Assembly: GCF_010093535.1 (NCBI RefSeq) | Contig: NW_022985170.1 | Coordinates: 414,016-478,015 of the forward strand | Length of the DNA stretch: 64,000 nt | Source of the DNA: Lindgomyces ingoldianus | Lineage: Eukaryota; Ascomycota; Dothideomycetes; Pleosporales; Lindgomycetaceae | Direction: 5' to 3' | The notes under the pieces: generated by a model | The model's input: only the letters and a program-made list of their open reading frames with translations | Database searches by the model: none | Told to the model about the DNA's origin: nothing | Part shown: positions 10,874-22,082 of the stretch, in pieces | Layout: each line of letters opens with the position of its first letter | How positions within the stretch are numbered: position 1 is the first letter of the stretch | Program-made: the position numbers and the translations under genes

Positions 10874-13182
10874 TTATCGCAAGTTCATTGAGATTTTCAT
10901 ATCATCGGAGCGCAAGAACTCGAACAGACCCTCGTTCAACCTATCCAATCCCGCTCTGAACAAATGTTCAGTACCTTCGGTCTGTGTCATCATAGCAAAA
11001 GTCTTGCACAAGAGGTCCTCAGGCGAAAGAGTCTGACTGCCAACCTGGGTTTTCAACGCCTTCCACTTGAGATGGATGACGCGCAAGTCGTTCATCGCTA
11101 ACAATCGGTCAACCATTTCCGGGGCTCGGACACCTGGCTGAATTTCCATGGCTTGTCGGAGTTGAGCAATCTTCCGCCGCTCATCGATCCACGCGAGAAG
11201 TACGTTCCCTTGGTAGGTGTAAAGATGGCCCATTTGGGCTTGGAAGATTGGGGTGTTGTGCCTCCAGATCAGTTCGAGCATCTGAAAAAGTCCGCGTTCG
11301 TTGAACTGAGCGCCAGTCTTGGGATGGAGGTACTTCATGAGCGAGTCAAGGAGCTCGAACTTCATAAGCTCCAGATCAGCCGTAGCGGGTACCATGGTCT
11401 CGCCACTATTTTCGCGGTTTAGGCTATGGGTGTTATGCTGAGCATGAGTTCCATTCGGCGTATGCGATCTGCTGAGCGCATGGGGGCCGGTCGGCATCTG
11501 AGGGATGTTGTGGCCATTGGTTCCACCTGGAGTATGGGTGCGATATGGAATAGGAGGTCCATTGGGGTTAGGTGCAATAGCAGCATATGGAGAAGCGAAG
11601 CCATTCTGAGCCTGCGTACTATGGGCACTGGACGGGGCGGAAGTATGATGAGCAAAGTGACCATTGGGAGCGTTAACAGCAGTAAACGTTGGGGGAGCTG
11701 TTGAAGGACTGTCGGAAGAATTAGCAGGCCTCGCTACTCCATTCAACGCATTACTGGATAGTGGGCTAAGCATGGGACGTCCACCAGCGTCGATGTGTGT
11801 CACAAGTGTCACAGGACTCGGTTGATGGTTAACTTGACCTGGAAGCGGTGGGGCATTCTCAGTGCTAGGACTAGCTGTAGCTAGAGATGGTCGCGAAGCT
11901 TTTCTTGGAGCAGCATCAAATCCATTAGGGTTCGGACGTTTTTTTCCACTGATGAGGCCGGATGGAATGACGGCATTGTTGCCTTCGCAACTTGGAGCCG
12001 ACTCAGGAATAGAGCTAGTCCGTCTACTTTCTTCGGCTAATTGCAGAGCGTCAGCAGGGAGAGTGGGTGTAGACGACGCTGGAGGTTTCAGAGTAATGGG
12101 CTGTGCTGTCGCATTCGTTTCCTATGCATACGACTTTAGTGCTCTTCACTTTCGCATAGTGGATGAGTCAGATTACCGTCACGTGTTGCTCTTGGCCATT
12201 CTCGGGGTTTCCAGGATTGATTGGAGTAAATGGCGGGGGTGGGGTTGCGTTGCTTCCCTAAGGCTAATTTAGAAGACATTAGAGTTGGATAGCAGGATGC
12301 GTCTTACCAGGACTGCCTTCGGCTCAGTTTCCGCAGGCTCCAGGTTTGTTGGAGCATTGGGTTGCTGCGCCGCATTTGAAGCCTGCAACACCGTTAGACG
12401 ATTCTGCAAAAGGAAAAAGCAACTTGGAAAATTCACCAATAATCGCGACGTTCGCCTCGTCCTCGGGCTTTCGCTGATGGCCGGAAGAGTAGGCTGCGGG
12501 GACCCATCGTGATTCTGTCTCTCGCTTAGATTGCTTCGAAGTTTCGCAGCGGAGATCCGGACCTTGACCAGCAGCTGTGGCTTTGGGCTTAAGATCGCAT
12601 AACCTTCACGGTCACTGTCGATAGGCGCGCTGCCATCTTCAACTCCCGACTTTCTCTTCAGTCGTATGTTTCGGATGTAGTAGCATGCTTTAATGACGAT
12701 CCAGCGATGAAGGTGTATCTTCAGTCTGTCGCCACATCAGTAAAACGGCGGAAATGCGCAATGCGCGGGGTATCTGACATATTCCTATCCTCAGTCTCCT
12801 CAACAAAAAGGTCCTTGAAATAAGTTTTCTTGGAGGCATCTGGCTTTAAGAGGCGGCTGCGGTTCGCGTCGCGACCCCAGATGAGGGTGCCTAGCGAATC
12901 CAGCAATTCATCCAGTTCGCCGTTTAGCGACTCTGGATCAGCAGCGAAATCGAGAAGCGCATCACGCTCTTGCGGGAGCTCTTTCGATAATTTCGCAACT
13001 TCATTAGAGAGCTTCTGATAATTTGGCTCGTCGAACTTGGGAATTCCACGGTTGCTGTTGTAGCTGGATGCGCAGAGCCCAAGCCCGAGGCACTCGGTCA
13101 CCTCACGGATGGTTGGCTGATGGCTAGAGAACACGGTGACCCACTTTTCCCTGCTCCAGCGTTGAGGGGGAGGGCCGTCCAT
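10874..13182 (-). CDS. Paralogue A of an unrecognised multidomain family
   Basis: Model: complement(join(10874..12121, 12177..12257, 12308..12403, 12437..12725, 12779..13182)), 705 residues. All introns are GT-AG and all junctions keep frame; the first donor is the weaker GTCAGA. Layout: N-terminal module (about 10-115) with ECLGLGL, GELDELLDSLGTLIWG (IWG at 101-103) and RSRLLKP; a basic amphipathic helix after the first junction (LKIHLHRWIVIKACYYI); a long Ser/Pro/Asn-rich disordered middle; and a helical C-terminal domain (about 540-705) with WIDERRKIAQLR and SPEDLLCKTFAMM. Modules match gene B, its tandem neighbour on the same strand, and the N-terminal module also matches D. No catalytic motif, membrane segment or signal peptide is visible. 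The basic helix and linker would suit a nuclear or scaffold protein, but that is a guess. Confidence 0.75.
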
Positions 13183-13757
13183 CTCAACACACTTTCGGGG
13201 AATAAGACAAAAGAAGCATAAGGGTAGGGGAGGTGAGAAGTAGCAGAGAGGCGCGGGCGACCGAGGAGAGTTGGAGGGAAAGTAGTCAGAGGGTCGCGGT
13301 AAGGAGTAGAAATCTAAGACGACTAGCGTATCTCGCGAAGGAAAGTGCCAAAACCAAACAGGAGTCGCAATGGTGGGCGCTGGTCCAATGGCGGACTTCG
13401 CAGATAAGGCAAAGCAGGGGTTGCTTTATTGACGCCTTGACGCAATTAAACCTTCGGAGGCGATGGAGTGATAGAGGCTTGTCGGATCACAGGGAACGCG
13501 CCGAACTTTGCCAATCTATGACTCGCGCTATACTAAAGCAACGCCTTGATTGGGTGGGAAAACCGGCCTCGACCCTTGTCGGCTTATGTAGACTGAACAT
13601 TAATAATTAGATTTACTTTTTATCCTTGGTTTACAGTACACGGGCGGATTAATGCGCGAGGTGATTGTTCAAGGCCTGCCTAGCTTTCGGGTATGTGCTC
13701 CCCATGATGACACGCCAATGCTCAGCTCTCCGTACTTGTGTGAACTGTCCAAAGAAC
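13183..13757. other. Intergenic region between paralogues A and B
   Basis: This separates the start of gene A (13182) from the stop of gene B (13758), so it should hold A's promoter and B's 3' region. A plus-strand frame at 13233-13610 is Arg/Ser-rich low-complexity and has no supporting features, so it is not called. Confidence 0.5.
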
Positions 13758-15321
13758 CTAATTATCTACATAGAAAAGTTTGGTTGCCTGCTCCTCTTCT
13801 CCAGGCACTCCTAAAGTCTGCGCGTCGATCCGGCCGTCGTGATTAAGGGCATTCACTGGACCCCAAATCATATCTGCAGTATTATTTGACCCAGCAAGCA
13901 TAATGAAGGCCTGCACCAACAACTCGTTTGCGGACATTTTCGGTGCCCAAAGCACGTTAAGTCCTTCACCGATCCTCTGCCAAGAACGGCATAGCCTTTG
14001 AAATGAATTCGCAAGGCCAATAGCCAGTTCCTTGTCTAGTTTCGCATTCCCGTCGATAATACGGATAGCTCCTAGGAAAGTCCTTCGAATTTCGATCCAC
14101 GTTAGGAACGCCTCATCTCTAGCAGCAAACAGGATTGGGCTATGTAACAGCCGATTGTAGTTAGTCCTTGCAATGTCCCTCCAAGCCTTCTCTAGGCGGA
14201 GTAGGAGAAGGTCTTCATCCATTTGCTGGCCGGCTTCAGATGGGTATACGTATGTACGCAACGCCTGTAGAGTCTCCGTATCAAGCGAGCGAAGGGCAGG
14301 GTTGCCTCCAAACCGAGCATGGTCGTTGTGTGATTCTGTTTGTGGGATTGCGTTCACAGCCAAGCCATGTTCATGTACATTTTGGACCTCGCGATCATCC
14401 AAGAACAAGTTTGATGCGAATGCTGCAAGGTCTGATGCGGCTTGGCGAGAATCCATTTGCGATAGAGTATTTACGTGGGTGGGTGCATTATTTCTTTCCC
14501 TTAATGTGAGGCTATTGTATCCGATCGGAGGGCCATGCTCGTTGGGGTTAGGACTGTGTCTTGATATCGGCGGACTGTCACTTGCTAGTGATGGACTACA
14601 ACTAGTCGAGCGTCCTTGATCTTGCAATACCTGAATTGGCGTCTGCACCTCACTTCCAAGTGCCAGGTGTGGTGATGGGGTGGATGTTGTTGCGACTCCA
14701 GTGGATATTTCGCTGTTATTCAGAAGTTCACCAACTGTGTCATTCGAAAGGTTGCCGACACTGTCTTCGTTCCTCTCCCGCCGTTTACGAGCATACCGCT
14801 CACGAGCAAATATCACGTTGGAGGCCTTTTGTCCTATCCACCAGTGGAGTAAGACTCGTATACTAGAATTTCATTAAGTGGCAGAACGTCATGTGATGCG
14901 GTTCGACTTACGTCCGCCGGTCATCCTCATCCTCGAAGAATAAATCTCTTGGATATAATTCCGCGTTTACACGTGGCGTTCCTGCTCGCAGGAGGTGAGG
15001 TCTTGAACCTGAACGCCCCCAGATTTTTGAGCCATGTTTGCTCAGTAGCTGATCCAGTTCGTCACTAAGACTGTTGGGAGAAGATATGAAGGTGATAAGG
15101 TCTTCGGGATCGTCCGGTATAATTCCCACTACGCGATCGATATCCGAAACCAGCGCTCTAACCTCCGGGTTGTCGAAGTTGGTCTTGCCTCGTTTGCCTT
15201 GGTTTTTGTTTGTCCGAAGGCCTAATGCCTCAATTATCTCGTGCATTTTGAGCCTAGGGTTCTGCTTCAATGTCCTCCTCCATTCTTTCTCATTGGCGTA
15301 GTCCACGACTTCCCCACTCAT
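13758..15321 (-). CDS. Paralogue B of the same unrecognised family
   Basis: Model: complement(join(13758..14862, 14912..15321)), 504 residues. The intron is GTAAGT..CTAG. The ATG at 15321 has A at -3 and gives a start like that of copy C (MSG against MSS); an ATG at 15381 would add 20 residues. N-terminal module: HEIIEALGLRT at 27-37, SDELDQLLSKHGSKIWG ending at 102, then RPHLLRAG and ELYPRDLFFEDED. After the junction comes the basic helix (RVLLHWWIGQKASNVIF). A Ser/Pro/Thr/Asn-rich linker follows, then a helical C-terminal domain with TYVYPSEAGQQ, FLTWIEIRR and SANELLVQAFIML. The IWG motif sits at almost the same residue number as in A, and both end domains align by eye. No function can be read from the sequence. 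Confidence 0.75.
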
Positions 15322-16496
15322 GTTTGCGGAGGAGTGATTCCGTGCGCTGCGATCTTTATTCTCGGGGAGACCCTCGTGCATTGGAGTCGCAAAAGGTACA
15401 CCACATGATTATAATAACAAAACGAACACCAAGCGACAAGACAATGAGGGTTGACAAAGGAGAGTGAAATCATGCGGGTGAGAGTCGCGCGTTTCATCCG
15501 TGAAGATTAGCTCAAGCCATGCCGCGCTATTCTAAGCGAGTAAGCCACGGTGCTGCGCCACAGGTACGGAGCCGAAAAGCCTCGACTCCATCAACGCTCG
15601 GCCCTGCAGCGTACATTAATCTGTTCAATCATACAGTTGCCACAAGATGCTTTTACCTAAGATCTAGTCCTATATATCACAGATTACTCTCTTTCGTGCC
15701 TCAATTGTATTTATTTTGATCAGATTATAAGCCGGAGAGACTGGCGCAACCTCTTTTAGAAGGGACTACTACAAAGATAAGGATCGACAGGTGTGAAACG
15801 GAAGCAATTGAAAAAGAAGAGATGAAAACAAAGATTACCACAAACTCGACGTATAAAACCCCTCGAATGCCGCCCACAAGTGCCTCCAGATACCAAAGTT
15901 GCTTTCTCACCGGAGCCATCTAGTACCCGAATTCCTCACTCTAACTCAGCAAGTTTTCATTGAACTTGGCAAGACAATTTCCCCAGAGGTCTCCACCAAG
16001 CTTACGACTAGTGGCAACAACTAATAAACTAGCTAAATATTCCGAGAGCTTCGTTGCTCTGCAACTGCTGTCCAATTTCCGCAACATAATCCACCCGTGT
16101 GTTAAGTTAAATTTCAGCCGGTTCAACTTTTGCCTGTTTTTTAACTTTGATTCCCACTCCTCGAGAGGTAATTGGATGCGCCTTAGCTAGGATGTGAGCG
16201 CGTTACCTTGCCCATAGTCCTAGCCTCGAAACGCCAGCGGATCCGTAAGGACTGCTGCTTGCTTGGCGCCCAAAGTCTCTAGGACCATATCTCTTTAATT
16301 TTTATCTTTATCCCCATCCTAACTATTTGTCAACATCCTTCAACACTGCCTACATATTTCTATCATTCTCTAGTTTAATATTCCAGAGCATCCAGTTTCC
16401 GAACTCTACCAAGAGGAGGCATCGAATATGATCTCATATCTCAGCCATGGCACGGACAGCGTTTTGGTTCTCGATATTGTCCCCCGCATTAACGGG
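15322..16496. other. Intergenic region upstream of paralogue B
   Basis: No gene recognised. It holds B's promoter and, from about 15700 to 16490, A/T-rich sequence without a coding signal. The decayed paralogue C begins at its right-hand end. Confidence 0.5.
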
Positions 16497-17239
16497 TTAA
16501 GTGTCGGCGTCAGCCGGAGAGGAACCAGTGCCAGAGGTCGGTTCTGGGGAGGAACTTCCACTGTTCTCGGAGAGCCCTGAGGGACTATTGTATAGAGGGG
16601 AGCTTGATTGGGCTTGGGTGACATGGCGTTGAGAATCCCTAACAAATGGAGATGGGGGCGTAGAAGTTGGGTTTAGCTGTTCGGGTGCTGCTGCTGATAT
16701 TGGCAACGGCTTCTTACCCAGCGTGAGAACCACAATAAGACGTTCACCTGCGCAGTTGAGGGTTGTCAGACCATGGAAGAAGTTTCATGCCAAATGAATA
16801 TACCAGTCTGAGTTTCCTTCGGTTCGGTGATTATCGCGGTCCACTCTGCAACGCGAGCACTGCGGAGTGTAGCAGGTGACTCCTCGAGACCCTCTTTATT
16901 GTCCGTGTCTCCAGTCAATGCCCGCTTCCGGTGTGTAGGCCTGTATTCCTTGCCATCTGTTACATGGTGCCTTCATTTAGCGGATTTCTTGGAAGTGGGG
17001 ACTTGTACTCGTTCGAAAGTATCACTGCTGGTGTGAAGCAACGATCAGCTGCACGGTAGGTATGAAGCTCGGGTGTGGGAACATGTTGTCTTCGACCTTC
17101 TGGTTCGAGCATCAGCGGAGCCTTTTGCATAGCACTAATGCTAAAGCTGCAACTTTCTCCTTTACTAAAAATGTTGGCGGAGAGTTAGCATGATAGGCAG
17201 AATGATACGTACTATCCCCAGTGGGCTAGATCGTTGGCG

Positions 17240-17247
17240 ATTAGATC
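17240..17247. repeat. Target-site duplication, left copy (ATTAGATC)
   Basis: Eight bases ATTAGATC directly before the left terminal inverted repeat of the element at 17248. An identical copy follows the element at 18549-18556. Eight bases is the length made by hAT-superfamily insertion. Confidence 0.92.
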
Positions 17248-18548
17248 CAGCGCTTCCAACGAGGCGTAGTACTGTACAATTGGGTGATTTTGAGGCCTAT
17301 ACGAGTGAGATGTTGAGTACGTTCGTACGGCAGGGCGGAAGAGAGGTAGGTGCACGTATCGTAACTGTTACAGTTCACGTGATCTGGACAAGTAGTACAA
17401 TTTAATTAAAGTACGTTGTACTCTAGTTAAAACAGCCAATATTATAAGTCTCTAGAGACGCAGGATTAAGGTCTAAATAGCTATTAAAGAACTAATTCTT
17501 CTTAGTAACATAAGCAGCGAGGTCTAAAAGCTTACTGCTTACTACTTTATTCTGTAACTAGTTATTCTAGAGTTAAATAGCCTTAATTATTGCACTTTTT
17601 AGTAAGCCTTAATTACTAGTTACTGTATAACTAGCTGCACTAAAACACTTCCTGTGTCACGATCAGGCTTTGACCTTGGCCGCTTGCGGCCATATCGGAC
17701 CAGAATGGACAAAGAACGATTAACCAGATGCAGCGAGGTATTGAAGAATGTAGTAATGTATAGAATAAATAAGTAGCGTGTATATAAGTAGTAGCGAATC
17801 TCTGCCTTAGAGGGCAGCGATTCCTCTAAGTCTTTTACCTAAATCCTAACTAACTATTCAAGGTTTGAATAAACTAAGTTAGATAAGAGCAGTCTAGCCT
17901 GTCTTCGTGTGTATTGTACACCTTCATTTCGAAATCTTGCACTTATAGCTAAGAGTCTAACAGCTATATATTATTCTAGTTAATTATAAACTTAACTATA
18001 GTGTTATAATTACAGTCCTCTAGGAACTACTACGATTAATTTTTAGCCATAGACAGTGTACTATCGCAGATTAAGGCAGAAGATGTAGTGTAGAGGGTTT
18101 TTAACTTCTGCAGCCTACAAGACTGCGTAAAATAGATAATAGAGGTATCTAATTAACTAAATAAGGCCTAAGAGGCAGTAAAGCGGGTAACGAGATAACT
18201 CTATAATAGAAAATAGTTAGTAATAGGCATTCTTAAGACAACAGACTTTAGATAGATAAATTAAAGACTTAGAAAGAGATTTATGTGTTCTTATAAAACT
18301 TTTAGCTAATTAGAGCTTTAGAAATCCCTCTAAACTCTCTTATAAGCCCACTCCTCACTAGAGCCCTCTTACTTCTCTAAAATTGCTATACAAACTTCCT
18401 AAAAGGGTAATACAGTCTGTACTACGTACTGTACTTAGGGTATCATTAAACGTACGGTACGGCTCACGAACTCGGTACGTTTGTACTGATCACGTTACCG
18501 TTGCGGTTCACTTTGTACGGACCGTAGTACGGCCCGTTGGAAGCACTG
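17248..18548. mobile_element. Non-autonomous or decayed hAT-type DNA transposon, 1301 bp
   Basis: Terminal inverted repeats begin CAGCGCTTCCAACG on the left and, read inward on the other strand, CAGTGCTTCCAACG on the right; similarity continues for about 30 bp with a few mismatches. Perfect 8-bp duplications flank it. Subterminal ACGTGATC and GTAC-rich motifs occur near both ends (about 17375-17400 and 18425-18510). The interior (17400-18420) is strongly T/A-rich with no open frame, as in a RIP-decayed copy, and contains a TATATAAG-bearing block near 17650-17950. No transposase remnant is recognised inside. Its ends resemble those of the element at 43697, so both belong to one family. It lies inside paralogue C. 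Confidence 0.88.
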
Positions 18549-18556
18549 ATTAGATC
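18549..18556. repeat. Target-site duplication, right copy (ATTAGATC)
   Basis: Exact copy of the eight bases at 17240-17247, directly after the right terminal inverted repeat. Confidence 0.92.
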
Positions 18557-18947
18557 CATACTATACTCAAGGTTTGGACCTCTTGCTTGCAGTAGATGGG
18601 AGTTCTTTTTCGGACCCGCGAAGCGGGCTTTCTAGAGGCACGCCCCATATCTTATCAGCAAACGTCTCCATCAGTTCGTCGAGACCAATACCCCTCTCGT
18701 TCTCGAATCCCAAGCGGAATTGGCCGCAATGTAGCGGGAGGCTGTTAGCGATCCTGGAAATCGATTCGTTTAGCTCATTCGCTCCGGACTTGGGTGGGAA
18801 CTTAAGTGCTCAAGCGCTGGGATCCAAACGGCGGAGACCCATGGCCTCAATAATCTTCCCAATTTTCGGGGCCTTGGTACTGAAATATTGGTGTAAGATG
18901 ATGTCTCTAGTCGCTGTGTGAATTTTGAAGGCCTCTCGAGAAGACAT

Positions 18948-20586
18948 CTTGGCAGTGAAAGATAAAGAATACTGTAGCAAGGTTGGAAGCTAGGGGGACC
19001 GTATGTCACGTCTACGGCGGGAAAGAAGGCTGCCAGGCATGGTTGGAAGTATCAGTGTAACGGTTGTGTAGGCGATATGTTTCATACCTATTTTCATCGA
19101 CTGCTCTGGTACCGCAAGAGACACTTAACCCTTGACCACATTCGTTTGCTTCTAGTTAATGGTTGCCTAAATTAGCTCACTCTATAGTAGCTACACGATA
19201 TTCTCTACCTGATATGATCTTCTACCCTGACCCTCTCACCTCGATACGTTTCTCAATACCATTATAGAGGAGCGTTGCTAATTCTACTCTCCTTGATTAG
19301 AGCTTCACAGGCAGAACACAGTCCCATCCCCCATTTTCATTTGCCACACTATTCTATTAGGCTCACACTCATCACATAACAGCTACTTCTCCTAATCACG
19401 TCTCTCTTTTCTTTTCCTTCTGTGGTAGGCTAGATTTAGTCTCTACAAAAAAGCAGAGGCCCTTAAACGCGATTTTCAGATCCACTCCGTTGAAATAGAA
19501 ACTTGTGAAAAGTTCTCTGAACCAAACTCAAACCACGCCCACGCGAACAGATTATCGATTCAATTGGACTAATAATGTCCGGTCGCGTTGATCGTAAACA
19601 TCTCCTTAAACAGCTTGCCTGGAAGACCGCTCCATTCCGAGGTCGCTGGGATGATTAAACGAGAGAACATTGAAGAAATCTACAGCATACTAAAAATTAG
19701 ATTTCAATGCCCGGAAAACAATATATTTTCTGACTAAGACCCACAGCCATATTTATAAGGCCAGCGAACAGAAATACTTACTTGATGTGAAGGCCACACC
19801 TTCTGGTGAATATCCAATGGATCTCTGTTTCAACATACGGGACCACTTCGCTACGCTACTGCGTGTCTTTGTTAGAGAGTGACGTCGGTGATGATGGGGA
19901 CGAGATGTTTTGTGTCGTGGGTAGAAGTGCTGTGGTGACACCGTGGCAAGAAAGAAGACTGCGTATGATTGTTTAATAGCCTCCCAGTTAGACACAGCGT
20001 GCCACTAGTTCCATCACAGCACAAATATCAAGAGGCGCCAGGATTATGCAGCGGATGGCTGCGTTTCTAACTTACTGAATGGTTCTAAGCAACGCAGAAA
20101 TCCGAGCCCTGGCCAATAAGATTTCTAGATGCTCATCTGCCGTATCTCTTGAAAAACGCGACATGTACCCTCGCGCCCCAAACAAGACGCCGGAAGTTTG
20201 GGTGTCGTGAAGCCTTCCTGTTTGCAGTTACGGAGCTTTCTGAGCCCCACCACTATGAAACCACTACCGCCTACTATAGTTACGGCCTAGCCCACTCCTC
20301 TGCATATATAGGCTCCTAGGTATACTCCTTCAGCAATCAGCTCAGTTCCTCATGCCTCTGGTGCCCCCAAAAGCTTCACACTTCCTCTAGAATCAAGAGA
20401 GTGGATACATGAAATAATCCCAAAAACAGAGGAAAGAATTAAGATGGCGTTCTGCAATCTGATATATGCACCCCCACACTGTACACACTGTTTGCCCGTG
20501 CAATAAACGAACTGTATAATCCTGAATAACGCTACTGAATCATGCAAGTGGTAGTTCTTTCAGTAGCACGTGCCGTTGAATTAGGC
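18948..20586. other. Intergenic region between paralogues C and E
   Basis: About 1.6 kb with no gene I can support. A minus-strand frame at 19753-19995 and a short plus-strand frame starting at 19575 have no recognisable motif. A/T-rich runs alternate with ordinary sequence, and the 3' flank of gene E lies at the right-hand end. Confidence 0.45.
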
Positions 20587-22082
20587 TTAGATGAGAGCCC
20601 GGAGCTCAACGTCGACCCTAGTTTGGCTATCCTCGCTCCAGACGGGAGACTGCGCAAGTGACTCCCGGAGGCGCTCAAAGGCAATCTCATTGCCTGGACG
20701 CATGGTGAAGGCCTTCTTCACGCCACCTAGAAGTTGGTAAGACATGCGCCAAAGCTTGGTTTCATTGAGAATGGAAGTGGCTTCAGGGTCTTGTTCGGCA
20801 TCTTCACGGAAGAGTCTGAGCAACTCAGAGAAGGTCTTGCACTCGCCCAGAGTGTGCACAAATTCGAACTCAATATCATCAGCAATAATAACACAAATGA
20901 TGCGAACTCGCTCTGACTGATCTTCTGTGAGATCAGGTGGTATGATTGGGATTTTGTTTGGAACGGGAGGAACTCTGGGAACGCTGGACGAGACAGACCG
21001 CCCGCGATGGTCGGGGAAAGAGCTGTCATGGCTTGAAAGACCATCATTTGCAATGGTATCCTCAGACATGTCTCGGGAAGCTGGGGTTGGTTGCTGGCGG
21101 CGGGGAGCAGAAGCTTTTGCTGACTGCTGCCTCTTTGCAACTGGCTCGGTCTCGTTGGCCACAGAAGGCGCCTTTCGCTTGGTGGAAGGTGCTGGTGCTT
21201 TTAGAGTGGTTTTATTCAATGGGGGTTGCATAGCACGTTTGCTAACAGCTTTTGGTGAACTGGAAACAGTGAGCTCGGCAAGCCTAGCTTCATCCAGATC
21301 TGACGGGCCCGTATCGCGCCTCATTTGTCTTGTTTGTACCCGCGCAGGAGATATTAAATTTCCCGTGTCTGTTGAGTTCCACAGTACATGTGTTCCTGGT
21401 TTCTCGACAGAATTTGCCTTGGAACCAGCATTGAGTCGTCTCGGTGTATCCTTCATCCTTTTCTTCGGTGAAACATCGTTTGCTTGGACAGGACTGAGGG
21501 CCGCTCGAATTGTCTCCAAGGTTCCAGTTACCTGGCTCGCATTGCGAAGAGCTAACAATACAAAGTTGTTTGAAAAGGTCTTGCTCTGTGTGCCATCACC
21601 AATCTCATACGGACGATACGCCTGAAGTCCATAGAGAGACCGGTCATTTGGTAGCTGAAGAAGAATGCAGAACAACTCCTCTCTATTCTTATTGGTAATT
21701 GGCATGATCACATGCTTCTATCAGATGTTAGGTCTGAAGTCAACGATCTGCACAGGCTTGCACATACATGGCGGCTCGTGAAGCTGATTTCTCTCAAGGT
21801 GATAAGGCACGATCTATCCCCATAACAGCCTCGACAGATGGCATGGCGTTCCTCTTGGGCAATACCGGCAATTGGCTGCGGGTACGGTGGACTAATGTGC
21901 TTGCAGTTCATCCTCAATTCGGAGAATGATGGCATGTCTTGGTAAGGTTTCCCGTGACTTTCGTTGGCGAGATAGCCGATCCATACGCCTGCGCGTTGGA
22001 GTTCTTCGGCGGCACGATAGTGCTTTTGGGGATCTTTACTCTTCCCAAAACACGCGAATGGCGCAGGTGTTGCAGGGACCAT
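20587..22082 (-). CDS. Gene E: nuclear-type basic protein sharing a C-terminal domain with D
   Basis: Model: complement(join(20587..21717, 21768..22082)), 481 residues. The 50-nt intron has GTATGT, a CTAAC branch site 10 nt before its end, and keeps frame. Residues 1-105 hold a Cys/His-containing part (MNCKHI, AICRGCYGDRSC); about 215-340 is basic and Ser/Pro-rich with possible nuclear-localisation clusters (PSTKRKAPS, VAKRQQSAKASAPRRQ). The last 110 residues are a compact domain: VRIICVIIADDIEFEF, LWRMSYQLLGGVKKAF, RPGNEIAFERLRE and a VDVEL end. That end matches the tail of gene D (GSEALFQSVLD..VVEVECGL). The ATG at 22082 has a good context (ATC ATG G). The same frame stays open to about 22330 with a hydrophobic signal-like stretch but has no ATG there, so a further 5' exon is possible. 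Confidence 0.6.

Larger units (their letters stand above)
16497..18947 (-). pseudogene. Decayed paralogue C, split by a hAT-type element
   Basis: The frame from an ATG at 18947 gives MSSREAFKIH, then GKIIEAMGLRR (the EALGL motif), an in-frame TGA at 18810-18812, then ANELNESISRIANSLP and LDELMETFADKIWG, the same N-terminal module as A, B and D. The hAT-type element at 17248-18548 then interrupts it. Left of the element the minus strand continues with candidate exons: a GTACGT..TTTAG intron near 17160-17210, a block with SFSISAMQKAPLMLEPE, a frame with one more stop, a GTATAT..GCAG intron, then ERLIVVLTLGKKPLP and a Ser/Pro-rich tail ending at 16497. No C-terminal helical domain like A's or B's is left. 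The stop, the element and the missing end make it a pseudogene. Confidence 0.7.

Noticed and set aside
13233..13610. Plus-strand frame of 125 codons between paralogues A and B
   Set aside because: Arg/Ser-rich low-complexity with no motif, and it overlaps the likely promoter of gene A.
17655..17960. Possible solo LTR (TGTCACGATC start, TATATAAG box) inside the 1.3-kb hAT element
   Set aside because: I could not find a matching end with a 5-bp duplication, so it is mentioned only as part of the element.
20927..21625. Plus-strand open frame of 232 codons
   Set aside because: It is fully antisense to gene E, whose domain matches gene D; the frame is a shadow of its biased codons.
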